The notes under the pieces are model-generated. The model did not search any database and was not told where the DNA came from. It worked only from the letters and a program-made list of their open reading frames with translations. A program made the position numbers and the translations under genes. This document shows positions 1 through 7,725 of a DNA stretch of 64,000 bases, piece after piece; within the stretch, counting starts at the first letter, position 1; every line of letters begins with the position of its first letter. Origin of the DNA: Novosphingobium percolationis (GTDB lineage Bacteria; Pseudomonadota; Alphaproteobacteria; Sphingomonadales; Sphingomonadaceae). The stretch covers positions 1 to 64,000 of the forward strand of contig NZ_JAILYM010000005.1 in NCBI RefSeq assembly GCF_020179425.1, given 5' to 3'.

Positions 1-477
1 GTTACGTTAGGACATGCAAACGTGACGACTATCTAACTGCCACCCCGAGCCCTGAAGCCCCAGGAGCAGGCGCCGTCGCCCACATGTCCCTTCATCTTTT
101 CCTACAATGTCAAAGAACCACTCAACCACCGCTGCAAGCGACAAATGAAGGCGGACAACCCTCCCCCAACCTTCCGATCGGGAGAACAATGGCGTCCGTC
201 CTATGTGGCGACCAACTGAAACAAGCCGTTGAAGCTGCGTCCCTGCCGGTGAAGGGGCATATATGGAGGGCTCTTGAGTCGGTCAAACGGTTTTTGCAAA
301 ATTATTGCAATTCGCTTTGAAACCCCCGGAATTGCTGGGCTTGGCGCCGCAGGCGAGCGCCCAAGGCACTCAGAACAGGCCGGATTTCGCGATTCCCCGG
401 CGGAATCCGGTGTTGGAATGCCCTGCACGGACTCCAACCACCGAGAATCCCTCGGCCGGTATGCTGTCGCAAGTGGC
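1..477. other. Left-edge region without a convincing gene
   Basis: No reading frame here has a ribosome-binding site plus protein-like composition. The open frames overlap each other on both strands and look like chance. Three sequence features are visible. A consensus -35-like hexamer TTGACA lies on the minus strand at 108-113, reading off the left edge into a GC-rich stretch. The repeat TTGCAA-AATTA-TTGCAA is at 294-310. An inverted repeat CCGGATT/AATCCGG spans 380-410 and could fold in RNA. The region may be the 5' leader of a gene beyond the left edge, but that is inference. Confidence 0.5.
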
Positions 478-657
478 TCAGCGCAGCTTGGCGATCGACA
501 GGCCATCGGCCTTGGCGCGCACCTTCACCGATTCCTCGCTGCGGGTCAGCGCCTTGGCGATCGCCTTGAGCGCCATGCCTTTCTTGGCAAGCGTATGAAG
601 CTTGCTGATCTCGTCGGCAGTCCAGGCCTGCTTGTGACGCTCGAAACGTTCAGCCAT
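478..657 (-). CDS. Small SANT/Myb-like helix-turn-helix protein (59 aa)
   Basis: A 59-residue basic protein starting MAERFERHKQ. It has a tryptophan (W12) in the spacing seen in SANT/Myb-type helices (AWTADEISKLHTLAKKGM), followed by a second helix resembling an HTH recognition helix (IAKALTRSEESVKVRA). This pattern resembles small DNA-binding proteins of alphaproteobacteria, but the target is unknown. The ATG lies 4 nt after the ubiG stop and is preceded by AAGGACTGA, which acts as ribosome-binding site inside the end of ubiG. It is therefore probably co-transcribed and translationally coupled with ubiG. Regulatory function is inference; the fold call is from sequence pattern only. Confidence 0.72.
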   Translation of the reverse strand: MAERFERHKQAWTADEISKLHTLAKKGMALKAIAKALTRSEESVKVRAKADGLSIAKLR

Positions 658-661
658 CGGT

Positions 662-1387
662 TCAGTCCTTACGCGCTGTAACGATGTAGTTGAGCGACAC
701 GTCGTCGCTGAGATGCAATCCGCGGCTCGCGCTCCAGGCGATCCCCATCGGGTTGCCCATGCGCAGCCCGGCGGCGGCCAGCAGGTCGTGCAGCTCGATC
801 GGCGTGACGAAATCCTCCCAATGGTGCGTGCCACGCGGGACCATGCCCAGCCGCTCCGCGCCTTCGACCAGCAGCAACCTGGAGGCCGTGGTCCGGTTTG
901 GCGTGGAAAGAACCATCAGCCCCTCGTGCGCGAGCGCGCCTGCGAGCGCGCTGAGGAATGCCTGCTTGTCGGCGACGTGCTCGATCACCTCCATCGAGGT
1001 GACAAGATCGTACCCCGCAAGACCAAGCGCCCCTACCTCGCCATGGCGGTAGTCGATGGACAGCCCACCCCTGATGGCATGGTCGCGCGCGACGGCGATG
1101 TTTTCCGCAGCCGCGTCCACCGCCGTCACCTCGGCGCCCATCCGCGCGAGCGGTTCGGCGAGCAGGCCTGCTCCGCAGCCCACATCCAGCGCGCGCCTGC
1201 CCGTCAGCGGGCGCATCACGCGTGAGTCGGCGGCGAAGTGCGTGTCGATCGCTTCGCGGATGAACGCGAGGCGCACCGGGTTGAGCTTGTGAAGCATCGC
1301 CGAGGAGCCTTTCGGGTCCCACCAGTCGGCGGCAAGCTTGCCAAAGTGCGAGGCTTCTTCGGGGCGGATCGTGGTTGCATTGCGCAT
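662..1387 (-). CDS. ubiG: Ubiquinone biosynthesis O-methyltransferase UbiG
   Basis: A 241-residue class I SAM-dependent methyltransferase, the usual UbiG length. Motif I is LDVGCGAGLL at about residues 67-76, and an acidic residue follows in VTAVDAAAEN. The N-terminal signature HFGKLAADWWDPKG is typical of UbiG. The family performs both O-methylation steps of ubiquinone synthesis at the membrane-associated Coq complex (established for the family). The gene is divergent from lysC with only 79 bp between the starts, so both promoters share that gap. A small HTH-like gene follows 4 nt downstream in the same direction. Confidence 0.95.
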   Translation of the reverse strand: MRNATTIRPEEASHFGKLAADWWDPKGSSAMLHKLNPVRLAFIREAIDTHFAADSRVMRPLTGRRALDVGCGAGLLAEPLARMGAEVTAVDAAAENIAVARDHAIRGGLSIDYRHGEVGALGLAGYDLVTSMEVIEHVADKQAFLSALAGALAHEGLMVLSTPNRTTASRLLLVEGAERLGMVPRGTHHWEDFVTPIELHDLLAAAGLRMGNPMGIAWSASRGLHLSDDVSLNYIVTARKD

Positions 1388-1466
1388 GACCCATCCCTAA
1401 AGCGCCGCTCTCGCGTGGTCCACCGGCCATGCGCGAAAGATTCTTGCCTACCTTTGGGAGCATGAC

Positions 1467-2723
1467 GTGGCCCGGATCGTGATGAAATTCGGCGGCACCT
1501 CGATGGCCGGCACCGAGCGCATCCGTCGTGTCGCGCGGATCGTGCAGCGCCAGCAGGCCGCAGGACATGAAGTGGCGGTGGTCGTCTCGGCCATGGCCGG
1601 CGAGACCGATCGCCTGGTGAACTTCTGCCGCGAAGCCAGCGCGCTGTACGACCCTGCCGAATACGATGTGGTCGTGGCGGCAGGCGAGCAGATCACCTCG
1701 GGCCTGCTGGCGATGCACCTGCAGGCGCTGGACTGCAAGGCGCGGTCGTGGCTGGGCTGGCAGCTGCCGGTCCGCACCGACGACGCGCACTCCAAGGCGC
1801 GCATCGAAGCCATCGATTCGCCCGAACTGCTGGCCAGCATGGCCGCGGGCGAGATCGCGGTGATCCCCGGCTTCCAGGGCCTGACCGCCGACAACCGCAT
1901 CACCACGCTCGGCCGTGGCGGTTCGGACACGTCGGCCGTGGCGGTGGCTGCGGCGATCAAGGCCGATCGCTGCGACATCTACACCGACGTCGACGGGGTC
2001 TATACCACCGACCCGCGCATCGTCGCCAAGGCGCGCAAGCTCAAGAACGTGACCTACGAGGAAATGCTCGAGCTGGCGTCGGTCGGCTCGAAGGTGCTGC
2101 AGACCCGCTCGGTCAGCCTCGCCATGAAGGAAAAGGTGCGGGTGCAGGTGCTGTCCTCGTTCATCGACGACGATGCGCCTGCCGCCGATACCATCCCCGG
2201 CACGATGATTGTTTCCGACGAGGAACTCGAAGGATTGGATATGGAACGCCAGCTGATCACCGGCATCGCTGCCGACAAGAACGAAGCGAAGATCACCCTT
2301 ACCCGCATCGCGGATCGCCCGGGCGCGGTCGCCTCGATCTTCGAGCCGCTGGCCGAGGCCAACATCAACGTCGACATGATCATCCAGAACATCGCCAAGG
2401 ACAAGGGCGAGACGGATGTCACCTTCACCTGCCCCCAGGCCGACCTGGCCCGCACGCAGGCACTGCTGGAAGAGCGCAAGGAGCAGATCGGCTACTACCG
2501 CCTGATCTCCGACAGCAAGGTGGCCAAGGTCTCGGTCGTGGGTGTTGGGATGCGCAGCCACGCGGGCGTCGCCAGCACGATGTTCAAGAGCCTCGCCGAT
2601 CGCGGCATCAACATCCAGGCCATCAGCACCAGCGAGATCAAGGTCTCGGTGCTTATCGACGCCGACGAGGTGGAGCTTGCGGTGCGCGTGCTGCACACAG
2701 CCTATGGCCTCGACGCCGCCTGA
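1467..2723 (+). CDS. lysC: Aspartate kinase
   Basis: A 418-residue aspartokinase that phosphorylates L-aspartate, the first step to lysine, threonine, methionine and diaminopimelate. The N-terminal kinase domain begins with IVMKFGGTSM and contains GRGGSDTSAVA near residue 150. Two ACT domains fill residues about 260-418 and would bind allosteric amino acids. The start is GTG at 1467, placed behind GGGAG, because the kinase signature follows at once. An internal in-frame ATG at 2241 has an excellent ribosome-binding site and would give an ACT-only beta subunit, as known for Bacillus and Corynebacterium LysC. The gene ends just before a strong hairpin at 2749-2784. Confidence 0.96.
   Translation: MARIVMKFGGTSMAGTERIRRVARIVQRQQAAGHEVAVVVSAMAGETDRLVNFCREASALYDPAEYDVVVAAGEQITSGLLAMHLQALDCKARSWLGWQLPVRTDDAHSKARIEAIDSPELLASMAAGEIAVIPGFQGLTADNRITTLGRGGSDTSAVAVAAAIKADRCDIYTDVDGVYTTDPRIVAKARKLKNVTYEEMLELASVGSKVLQTRSVSLAMKEKVRVQVLSSFIDDDAPAADTIPGTMIVSDEELEGLDMERQLITGIAADKNEAKITLTRIADRPGAVASIFEPLAEANINVDMIIQNIAKDKGETDVTFTCPQADLARTQALLEERKEQIGYYRLISDSKVAKVSVVGVGMRSHAGVASTMFKSLADRGINIQAISTSEIKVSVLIDADEVELAVRVLHTAYGLDAA
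2230..2243 (+). promoter_or_regulatory. Internal ribosome-binding site and ATG inside lysC (candidate beta-subunit start)
   Basis: AAGGA at 2230-2234 stands 6 nt before an in-frame ATG at 2241. Translation from here gives the last 160 residues of LysC (MERQLITGIA...), which are exactly the two ACT domains. The position matches the kinase/ACT boundary where Bacillus subtilis aspartokinase II and Corynebacterium LysC make a separate beta chain. Use of this start here is inference. Confidence 0.5.
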
Positions 2724-2748
2724 TTTCGGCTCCTTGCCGCTGACTGCG

Positions 2749-2784
2749 AAAGGCCTTCTCCCATCAACATGGGGGAAGGCCTTT
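2749..2784 (+). terminator. Terminator hairpin after lysC
   Basis: AAAGGCCTTCTCCC at 2749-2762 pairs with GGGGGAAGGCCTTT at 2771-2784, with one G-U pair and an 8-nt loop. It begins 25 nt after the lysC stop. The T-rich tail is only CTTTGCG, so termination may be partial. The stem makes any start codon at 2783 for the next gene unlikely. Confidence 0.75.
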
Positions 2785-2875
2785 GCGTATGCGCGAGCGC
2801 GCTATTGCCTTGCCGCTGCCCCATTGCGGCCCTAAGGGCGCACCCCAAGTTTCAATGGACGGGTTCCCACACGCG

Positions 2876-3886
2876 ATGACCAGCACTCCCAAGACGTCGG
2901 CTCTCATGGCGCGCGGCGCACAGTTCCTTGGCGTGGAACACGCGATCCTGTGCGGCGCGATGAGCTGGGTTTCGGAGCGCAACCTGGTCGCCGCGATCAG
3001 CAACGCCGGCTGCTTCGGCGTGATCGCCTGCGGGGCAATGACTCCCGAACTGCTCGACAAGGAAATCGCGGGCACCAAGGCGCTGACCGACAAGCCGTTC
3101 GGCGTGAACCTGATCACCATGCATCCCGCGCTGTTCGACCTGATCGAAGTCTGCGCGCGGCACAAGGTCGGCCACGTAGTGCTGGCGGGCGGCATCCCGC
3201 CCAAGGGCAGCATCGAGGCAATCAAGGCGTTCGGCGCCAAGGTCATCGTCTTTGCCCCCACCATCGCGCTCGCCCGGAAGCTGTTCCGTTCTGGCGCGGA
3301 CGCGCTGGTGATCGAGGGCAGCGAGGCAGGCGGCCACATCGGCCCGGTCTCGACCTCGGTGCTGGCGCAGGAATTCCTGCCCGCGCTGGCGGCGGATCAC
3401 ATAGTGTTCGTGGCCGGTGGCATCGGCCGGGGCGAGGCCATCGCCAGCTATCTGGAAATGGGCGCGAGCGGGGTGCAGCTGGGAACGCGCTTTGCCTGCG
3501 CCAGCGAATCGATCGCACACCCGGCATTCAAGCAGGCCTTCTTCCGCGCCAATGCGCGCGACGCCATCGCTTCGGTGCAGGTCGACCCGCGCCTGCCCGT
3601 CATCCCGGTGCGCGCGCTGAAGAACAAGGGCACCGAAGAGTTCACCGCCAAGCAGCGCGAAGTCGCGCTGGCACTCGACGAGGGCCGCATCGACATGGGC
3701 GCGGCGCAGCTCGAGATCGAGCATTTCTGGGCGGGCGCGCTGCGCCGCGCTGTGATCGACGGCGATGTCGAAAGCGGCTCGGTCATGGCCGGGCAGTCTG
3801 TGGGCATGGTCTCCCAGGAAGAGCCGGTGGTGGCCATCGTCGAACGGCTGATGCAGGAAAGCGAGGACGCGCTCGCGCGCCGCTGA
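2876..3886 (+). CDS. NAD(P)H-dependent flavin oxidoreductase, nitronate monooxygenase family
   Basis: A 336-residue TIM-barrel flavoprotein. FMN-binding signatures are visible: ILCGAMSWVS near the N-terminus, ALVIEGSEAGGHIG in the middle, and FVAGGIGRG followed by GVQLGTRF. Family members oxidise alkyl nitronates such as propionate-3-nitronate to carbonyl compounds with O2; some act on other substrates. The frame opens upstream at 2783, but that lies in the lysC terminator. The ATG at 2876 gives the usual family N-terminus (MTSTPKTSALMARGAQFLG); an ATG at 2855 is the alternative. No strong Shine-Dalgarno sequence is seen at either. The gene stands alone, 66 bp before the M64/RTX protease. Confidence 0.88.
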   Translation: MTSTPKTSALMARGAQFLGVEHAILCGAMSWVSERNLVAAISNAGCFGVIACGAMTPELLDKEIAGTKALTDKPFGVNLITMHPALFDLIEVCARHKVGHVVLAGGIPPKGSIEAIKAFGAKVIVFAPTIALARKLFRSGADALVIEGSEAGGHIGPVSTSVLAQEFLPALAADHIVFVAGGIGRGEAIASYLEMGASGVQLGTRFACASESIAHPAFKQAFFRANARDAIASVQVDPRLPVIPVRALKNKGTEEFTAKQREVALALDEGRIDMGAAQLEIEHFWAGALRRAVIDGDVESGSVMAGQSVGMVSQEEPVVAIVERLMQESEDALARR

Positions 3887-3952
3887 TCCACCGGCGCTTG
3901 CCCGCGGCCCCGGGGTCTGCAAACCTGCAGGCATAACGAGGGCGGAGGGGAG

Positions 3953-5662
3953 TTGCGCGCCGTGGACCTGACCAGCATCCGTTCGAGCGGCCAGAGCGCC
4001 GACCGCATCGACATCGTGATCGTGGCCGAAGGCTACACCGCCGACGAACGCGAAAAGTTCCTCGCCGATGCGAAGACCTTCACCGACTACATGCTGTCGA
4101 AGGGCAATGCCCGGCTCAACGATCCCTTCGCCACGTATGCGTCGTTGATGAACGCCAGCGCGGTATTCGTCGCGTCGAACCAGTCGGGCTACAGCACCGA
4201 TACCGAAACGCGCGACACCGCGTTCGGATCGAAGGCGTACCTTTCGGACGGGCGCCTCGTCTATGGCGACACGGGCAAGGTCTACCAGGCGCTGTCGGAC
4301 CTGACCGGCGATGCCCGCGACCTGGTGATCGTGCTGATCAATTCGGACAAGTACGGCGGCGCGGGCGGATCGGTGGCTTGGGCGACCGCGGGCAATCCGC
4401 TGTCGTTCGAGGTCGCGCTGCACGAGATCGGGCACAGCTTCGCCGGACTCCAGGACGAATACATTGATACCGCCATCGCCGAAAACTACCCGCTGTCGGT
4501 GCTGGACCACAGCGCCCACGTCTCGACCCACGCTTCGCCCGATGACGTGCCGTGGAAGGACTGGATCGGCTATAGCGACGAACTGGGCACGGTGGGCGTC
4601 TACGAAGGCGGCTACTACCGCGCGACCGGGGTGTGGCGAGCGACCGAGACGTCGAAGATGCTCTATCTCGACACGCCGTTCAGCGCGCCCGAAAAGGAAG
4701 CCTTCATCGACCGCTTCTACCTTTCGACCGCCAACCTCGTGACACCGCAGGCGCAGACCTCGCTGACCCGGCTGAGCGTGAGCACGCCCAGCGCCAGACT
4801 GTTCGATTTCACATGGACCATCGACGGCGCTGCGGCCGGGACCGATTCGGCGGGCCTTGACCTGCGCAACGCGATCCTGGGCCGCTCCGACGGCGCGGTC
4901 GACCTTGCCGTCGCGCTCACCGTGACCGACGGCACGGGACTGGTCCGCAAGGCCTCGGTTCTAGCCGACAGCACCGAAACCGAGAGCTTCGCGCTCCATC
5001 TGTCCAAGGCGACGCTGGATCCCGTGACCCACGTCTTTGCGGCCGCCAGCGCAGACAACTGGTTCGTGACCGGCAGCAGCGCAGGCGACAGCATCGTGCT
5101 GAAGGGGCGCAGCGCCAACCTTTCTTGGGTGGAAGCGGGCGATGGCGCCGACATCGTGACCGGGGGCAACGGCTCCGACCAGATCTTCGGCGGCAGCGGC
5201 GACGATCGCCTGACCGGCGGCGCAGGACGCGACCAGTTGCTGGGCGGTGCGGGCGCGGATCGCCTTTCGGGCGGCGACGGGGCAGACGTGCTGACCGGCG
5301 GGTCCGCGCGCGACCTGTTCACCGGCGGCGCAGGCAATGATCGCTTCGTGTTCGATGACGGCGATTTCGGAGCGAAGACGACGTCGGGCTGCGACCGCAT
5401 CCTCGATTTCACCAAGGGTGATCGCATCGACCTTTCCGCCGTCGATGGCGATACGCGCGCAGGCCACGGCGGGGATCAGGCTTTCGCCTTCATCGGCACC
5501 GCCGCGTTCAACACCGGCGATGCCGCGATCGGCGAGCTGCGCTGCGCCTACAGCGCGACCAGCACGTATATCTATGGAGACCAGAACGGCGACGGGCGCG
5601 CCGACTTCATGCTGGCGCTCACCGGCACGACACCCTTGGCGGCAAGCGACTTCGTCCTCTAA
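3953..5662 (+). CDS. Secreted M64-type (IgA peptidase family) metalloprotease with RTX repeats
   Basis: A 569-residue protein. The N-terminal half is an M64-type metallopeptidase with the zinc motif HEIGHSFAGL at about residues 157-166 followed by QDEY. A beta-sandwich linker leads to glycine-aspartate nonapeptide repeats of the GGxGxDxLxGG type (residues about 400-465). The tail ends ADFMLALTG...ASDFVL and resembles the M10 serralysin C-terminal domain. There is no N-terminal signal peptide, so C-terminal type I secretion with calcium-driven folding outside the cell is expected. The start is TTG at 3953, very close to GGAGGGGAG; GTG at 3962 is an equal alternative. No type I secretion genes are in the window. 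The MFS gene starts 8 nt after the stop, suggesting one operon. Confidence 0.86.
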   Translation: MRAVDLTSIRSSGQSADRIDIVIVAEGYTADEREKFLADAKTFTDYMLSKGNARLNDPFATYASLMNASAVFVASNQSGYSTDTETRDTAFGSKAYLSDGRLVYGDTGKVYQALSDLTGDARDLVIVLINSDKYGGAGGSVAWATAGNPLSFEVALHEIGHSFAGLQDEYIDTAIAENYPLSVLDHSAHVSTHASPDDVPWKDWIGYSDELGTVGVYEGGYYRATGVWRATETSKMLYLDTPFSAPEKEAFIDRFYLSTANLVTPQAQTSLTRLSVSTPSARLFDFTWTIDGAAAGTDSAGLDLRNAILGRSDGAVDLAVALTVTDGTGLVRKASVLADSTETESFALHLSKATLDPVTHVFAAASADNWFVTGSSAGDSIVLKGRSANLSWVEAGDGADIVTGGNGSDQIFGGSGDDRLTGGAGRDQLLGGAGADRLSGGDGADVLTGGSARDLFTGGAGNDRFVFDDGDFGAKTTSGCDRILDFTKGDRIDLSAVDGDTRAGHGGDQAFAFIGTAAFNTGDAAIGELRCAYSATSTYIYGDQNGDGRADFMLALTGTTPLAASDFVL

Positions 5663-5670
5663 AGGCGGGG

Positions 5671-6942
5671 GTGATCCCAACAACCGGAAAGACGGTACAC
5701 GTGCAGCACCGCGCCTCGATCGGCTTCGTTTTCGCCATCGTGCTGATCGACATGCTCGGCTTCGGCATCGTCATTCCGGTCCTGCCGGGGCTGATCATGC
5801 ATCTGGCGCGCGTACCCATTGCCACCGCCGCCGAATACGCGGGCTGGCTGGGCGCGGGCTATGCCGCGATGCAGTTCGTGTTCGCACCGATCATCGGCAA
5901 CCTGTCGGACCGTTTCGGACGGCGGCCCGTGCTGCTCGCCTCTATCCTGGCGCTCGCCATCGACTATCTGATCCAGGCCGCCGCGCCATCGATGAGTTGG
6001 CTGGTGCTGGGGCGGATCATCGCCGGGATCACGGGCGCGAGCTTTTCGGCGGCCTATGCCTATATCGCCGACGTGACCCCGCCCGAAAAACGCGCGGCAA
6101 GCTTCGGACTGATGGGGATGGCGTTCGGCATCGGCTTCGTCGTCGGCCCCGCACTGGGCGGTCTGCTCGGCGCGATCAGCCCGCGCCTGCCGTTCCTGTT
6201 CGCCGGAGTGATGGCGCTGGCCAATTTCACCTTCGGATTCTTCACCTTGCGCGAATCGCTACCGCCTGAGCGCCGCCGTCCGTTCGACTGGCGGCAGGCC
6301 AATGCGCTCGCCTCGTTGAAGGCCCTGCGCAAGCAGAGCGGCGCGGTGCTGTGGTTCGTGGGTGCGCTGGGCGTGTGGCAGCTGGCGCATATCGTCTATC
6401 CGTCCACCTGGTCCTACTTCGCGATCGCCGCCTATGGCTTCACCACGCAGCAGGTCGGCCTCGGGCTGGCGCTGGTCGGCTTTTCCAGCGCGCTGGTACA
6501 GGGGCTGGGCCTGCGCGTGCTGCTGCCACGGATCGGCGAGCGGCGCGCCGTGATGCTTGGCATCGGCGGGCTGTGCGGCGCAGCCGTGCTCTATGCGCTG
6601 GCGGTTCCGCACTGGCAGGTGTGGGTGGCCATCATGGTCGGATCGCTGCAAGGCTTCGTTCAACCCTCGATCGCCGGGCTGAACAGCCGCGCCATCGATG
6701 CGCGCAGCCAGGGCGAACTGCAAGGCGCGGTGCAGTCGATCGGCTCGATCGCGGCGATCGTCGGCCCGGTCCTCTACACGCAGGCACTCGCCCGGTTCAG
6801 CGGGCCGCATGCGATCGCCCAGATCCCGGCGATGCCGCTGCTGATCTCGGCGGCAATCTCGCTGGTCGCGCTGGCGCTGTTCCTGAAGGGCGCGGCCTTG
6901 CTGGCGCGCGAAAGTCAGCTCTCCAACTCGACATCCCAATAG
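5671..6942 (+). CDS. MFS transporter of the TCR/Tet (TetA-like) type
   Basis: A 423-residue major facilitator protein with about 12 hydrophobic segments. The first segment, IGFVFAIVLIDMLGFGIVIP, and the motif A loop NLSDRFGRRPVLL match the TetA/TCR branch of H+-antiporters. Family members export tetracyclines or other small molecules at the inner membrane; the substrate here cannot be read from sequence. GTG at 5671 is taken as start, behind AAAGGCGGGG; GTG at 5701 (MQHRASIG) is nearly as good. It follows the RTX protease by 8 nt. Its 3' end overlaps the convergent HNH gene by 28 bp. Confidence 0.88.
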   Translation: MIPTTGKTVHVQHRASIGFVFAIVLIDMLGFGIVIPVLPGLIMHLARVPIATAAEYAGWLGAGYAAMQFVFAPIIGNLSDRFGRRPVLLASILALAIDYLIQAAAPSMSWLVLGRIIAGITGASFSAAYAYIADVTPPEKRAASFGLMGMAFGIGFVVGPALGGLLGAISPRLPFLFAGVMALANFTFGFFTLRESLPPERRRPFDWRQANALASLKALRKQSGAVLWFVGALGVWQLAHIVYPSTWSYFAIAAYGFTTQQVGLGLALVGFSSALVQGLGLRVLLPRIGERRAVMLGIGGLCGAAVLYALAVPHWQVWVAIMVGSLQGFVQPSIAGLNSRAIDARSQGELQGAVQSIGSIAAIVGPVLYTQALARFSGPHAIAQIPAMPLLISAAISLVALALFLKGAALLARESQLSNSTSQ

Positions 6943-7550
6943 AGCCAGTCGCGCCAGCTTTCGTGCAGGTGGCCCGGCGGAAAGGCTCGGCCCCGCTCCT
7001 GCAACTGCCAGGTGGTCGGGCGGATCGGCTCCTCAAACAGGCGCATCCCCGCCTGTGCCGGGGTGCGGCCGCCCTTGCGCAAGTTGCAGGGCGCGCAAGC
7101 CGCGGCGACGTTCTCCCACGTGGTGCGCCCGCCCAGGCGGCGCGGAATCACATGATCGAAGGTCAGGTGCTCGCCGCTGCCGCAATACTGGCAGGCGAAC
7201 TTGTCGCGCAGAAACAGGTTGAAGCGGGTGAAGGCAGGAAACTCGTTCGGCCGCACGTACTGCCGCAGCGCGATCACCGAAGGGATCTTCATGTCGAGCG
7301 AAGGGCTGTGTACCGCCTGATCGTAGGTGGCGATGATGTCCACGCGTTCGAGGAACACCGCCTTGATCGCGGTCTGCCAGGGCCAGAGGCTGAGCGGATA
7401 GTAGCTGAGCGGGGTATAATCGGCGTTCAGCACCAGTGCCGGGCAATCGTGCAGATGGCGACTGGAATGACCCGAAAACGCGAGCGCGGCGGCATCGCCG
7501 CTGTGGGGCCTAGCCGCAGCCGCCCGCTCGATCAGCGCCTTATGAAGCAT
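6915..7550 (-). CDS. HNH endonuclease family protein
   Basis: A 211-residue protein with a clear HNH nuclease core in the middle: CQYCG, then HLTFDHVIPRRLGG, then NVAAACAPCNLRKG. The two CxxC pairs bind a structural zinc and the first His of the core is catalytic in the family. The N-terminal part (LVLNADYTPLSYYPLSLWPW) is the conserved lead-in of a widespread bacterial HNH group whose role is undefined; it is not linked here to a restriction or phage module. The most conserved part begins about 40 residues in, so a start downstream of 7550 is possible. The 3' end overlaps the MFS gene convergently. Confidence 0.87.
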   Translation of the reverse strand: MLHKALIERAAAARPHSGDAAALAFSGHSSRHLHDCPALVLNADYTPLSYYPLSLWPWQTAIKAVFLERVDIIATYDQAVHSPSLDMKIPSVIALRQYVRPNEFPAFTRFNLFLRDKFACQYCGSGEHLTFDHVIPRRLGGRTTWENVAAACAPCNLRKGGRTPAQAGMRLFEEPIRPTTWQLQERGRAFPPGHLHESWRDWLYWDVELES

Positions 7551-7725
7551 GCCCCGGTTCGGCCTTCACGCATCGCCACGGTCCTCCTGACAGGGACGAA
7601 TTGGCGAGCTTGCGTGACCGCTTCATGACGCATGAAGGGAAGGAACACCCTTGCGATACGATCGTCAAGAGCAGTGCGCCGGAGCGGACGCAAGCTATCC
7701 ACAGCCTACGTCCGCTCATCGATCG

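Noticed and set aside
669..2696. Long antisense open frame (675 codons) opposite lysC and ubiG
   Set aside because: It lies opposite clear genes, has His/Arg/Asp-rich composition typical of GC-rich shadow frames, and has no recognisable motif.
2783..2875. Upstream extension of the nitronate monooxygenase frame
   Set aside because: The first codons lie inside the lysC terminator stem, and the extension lacks family similarity.
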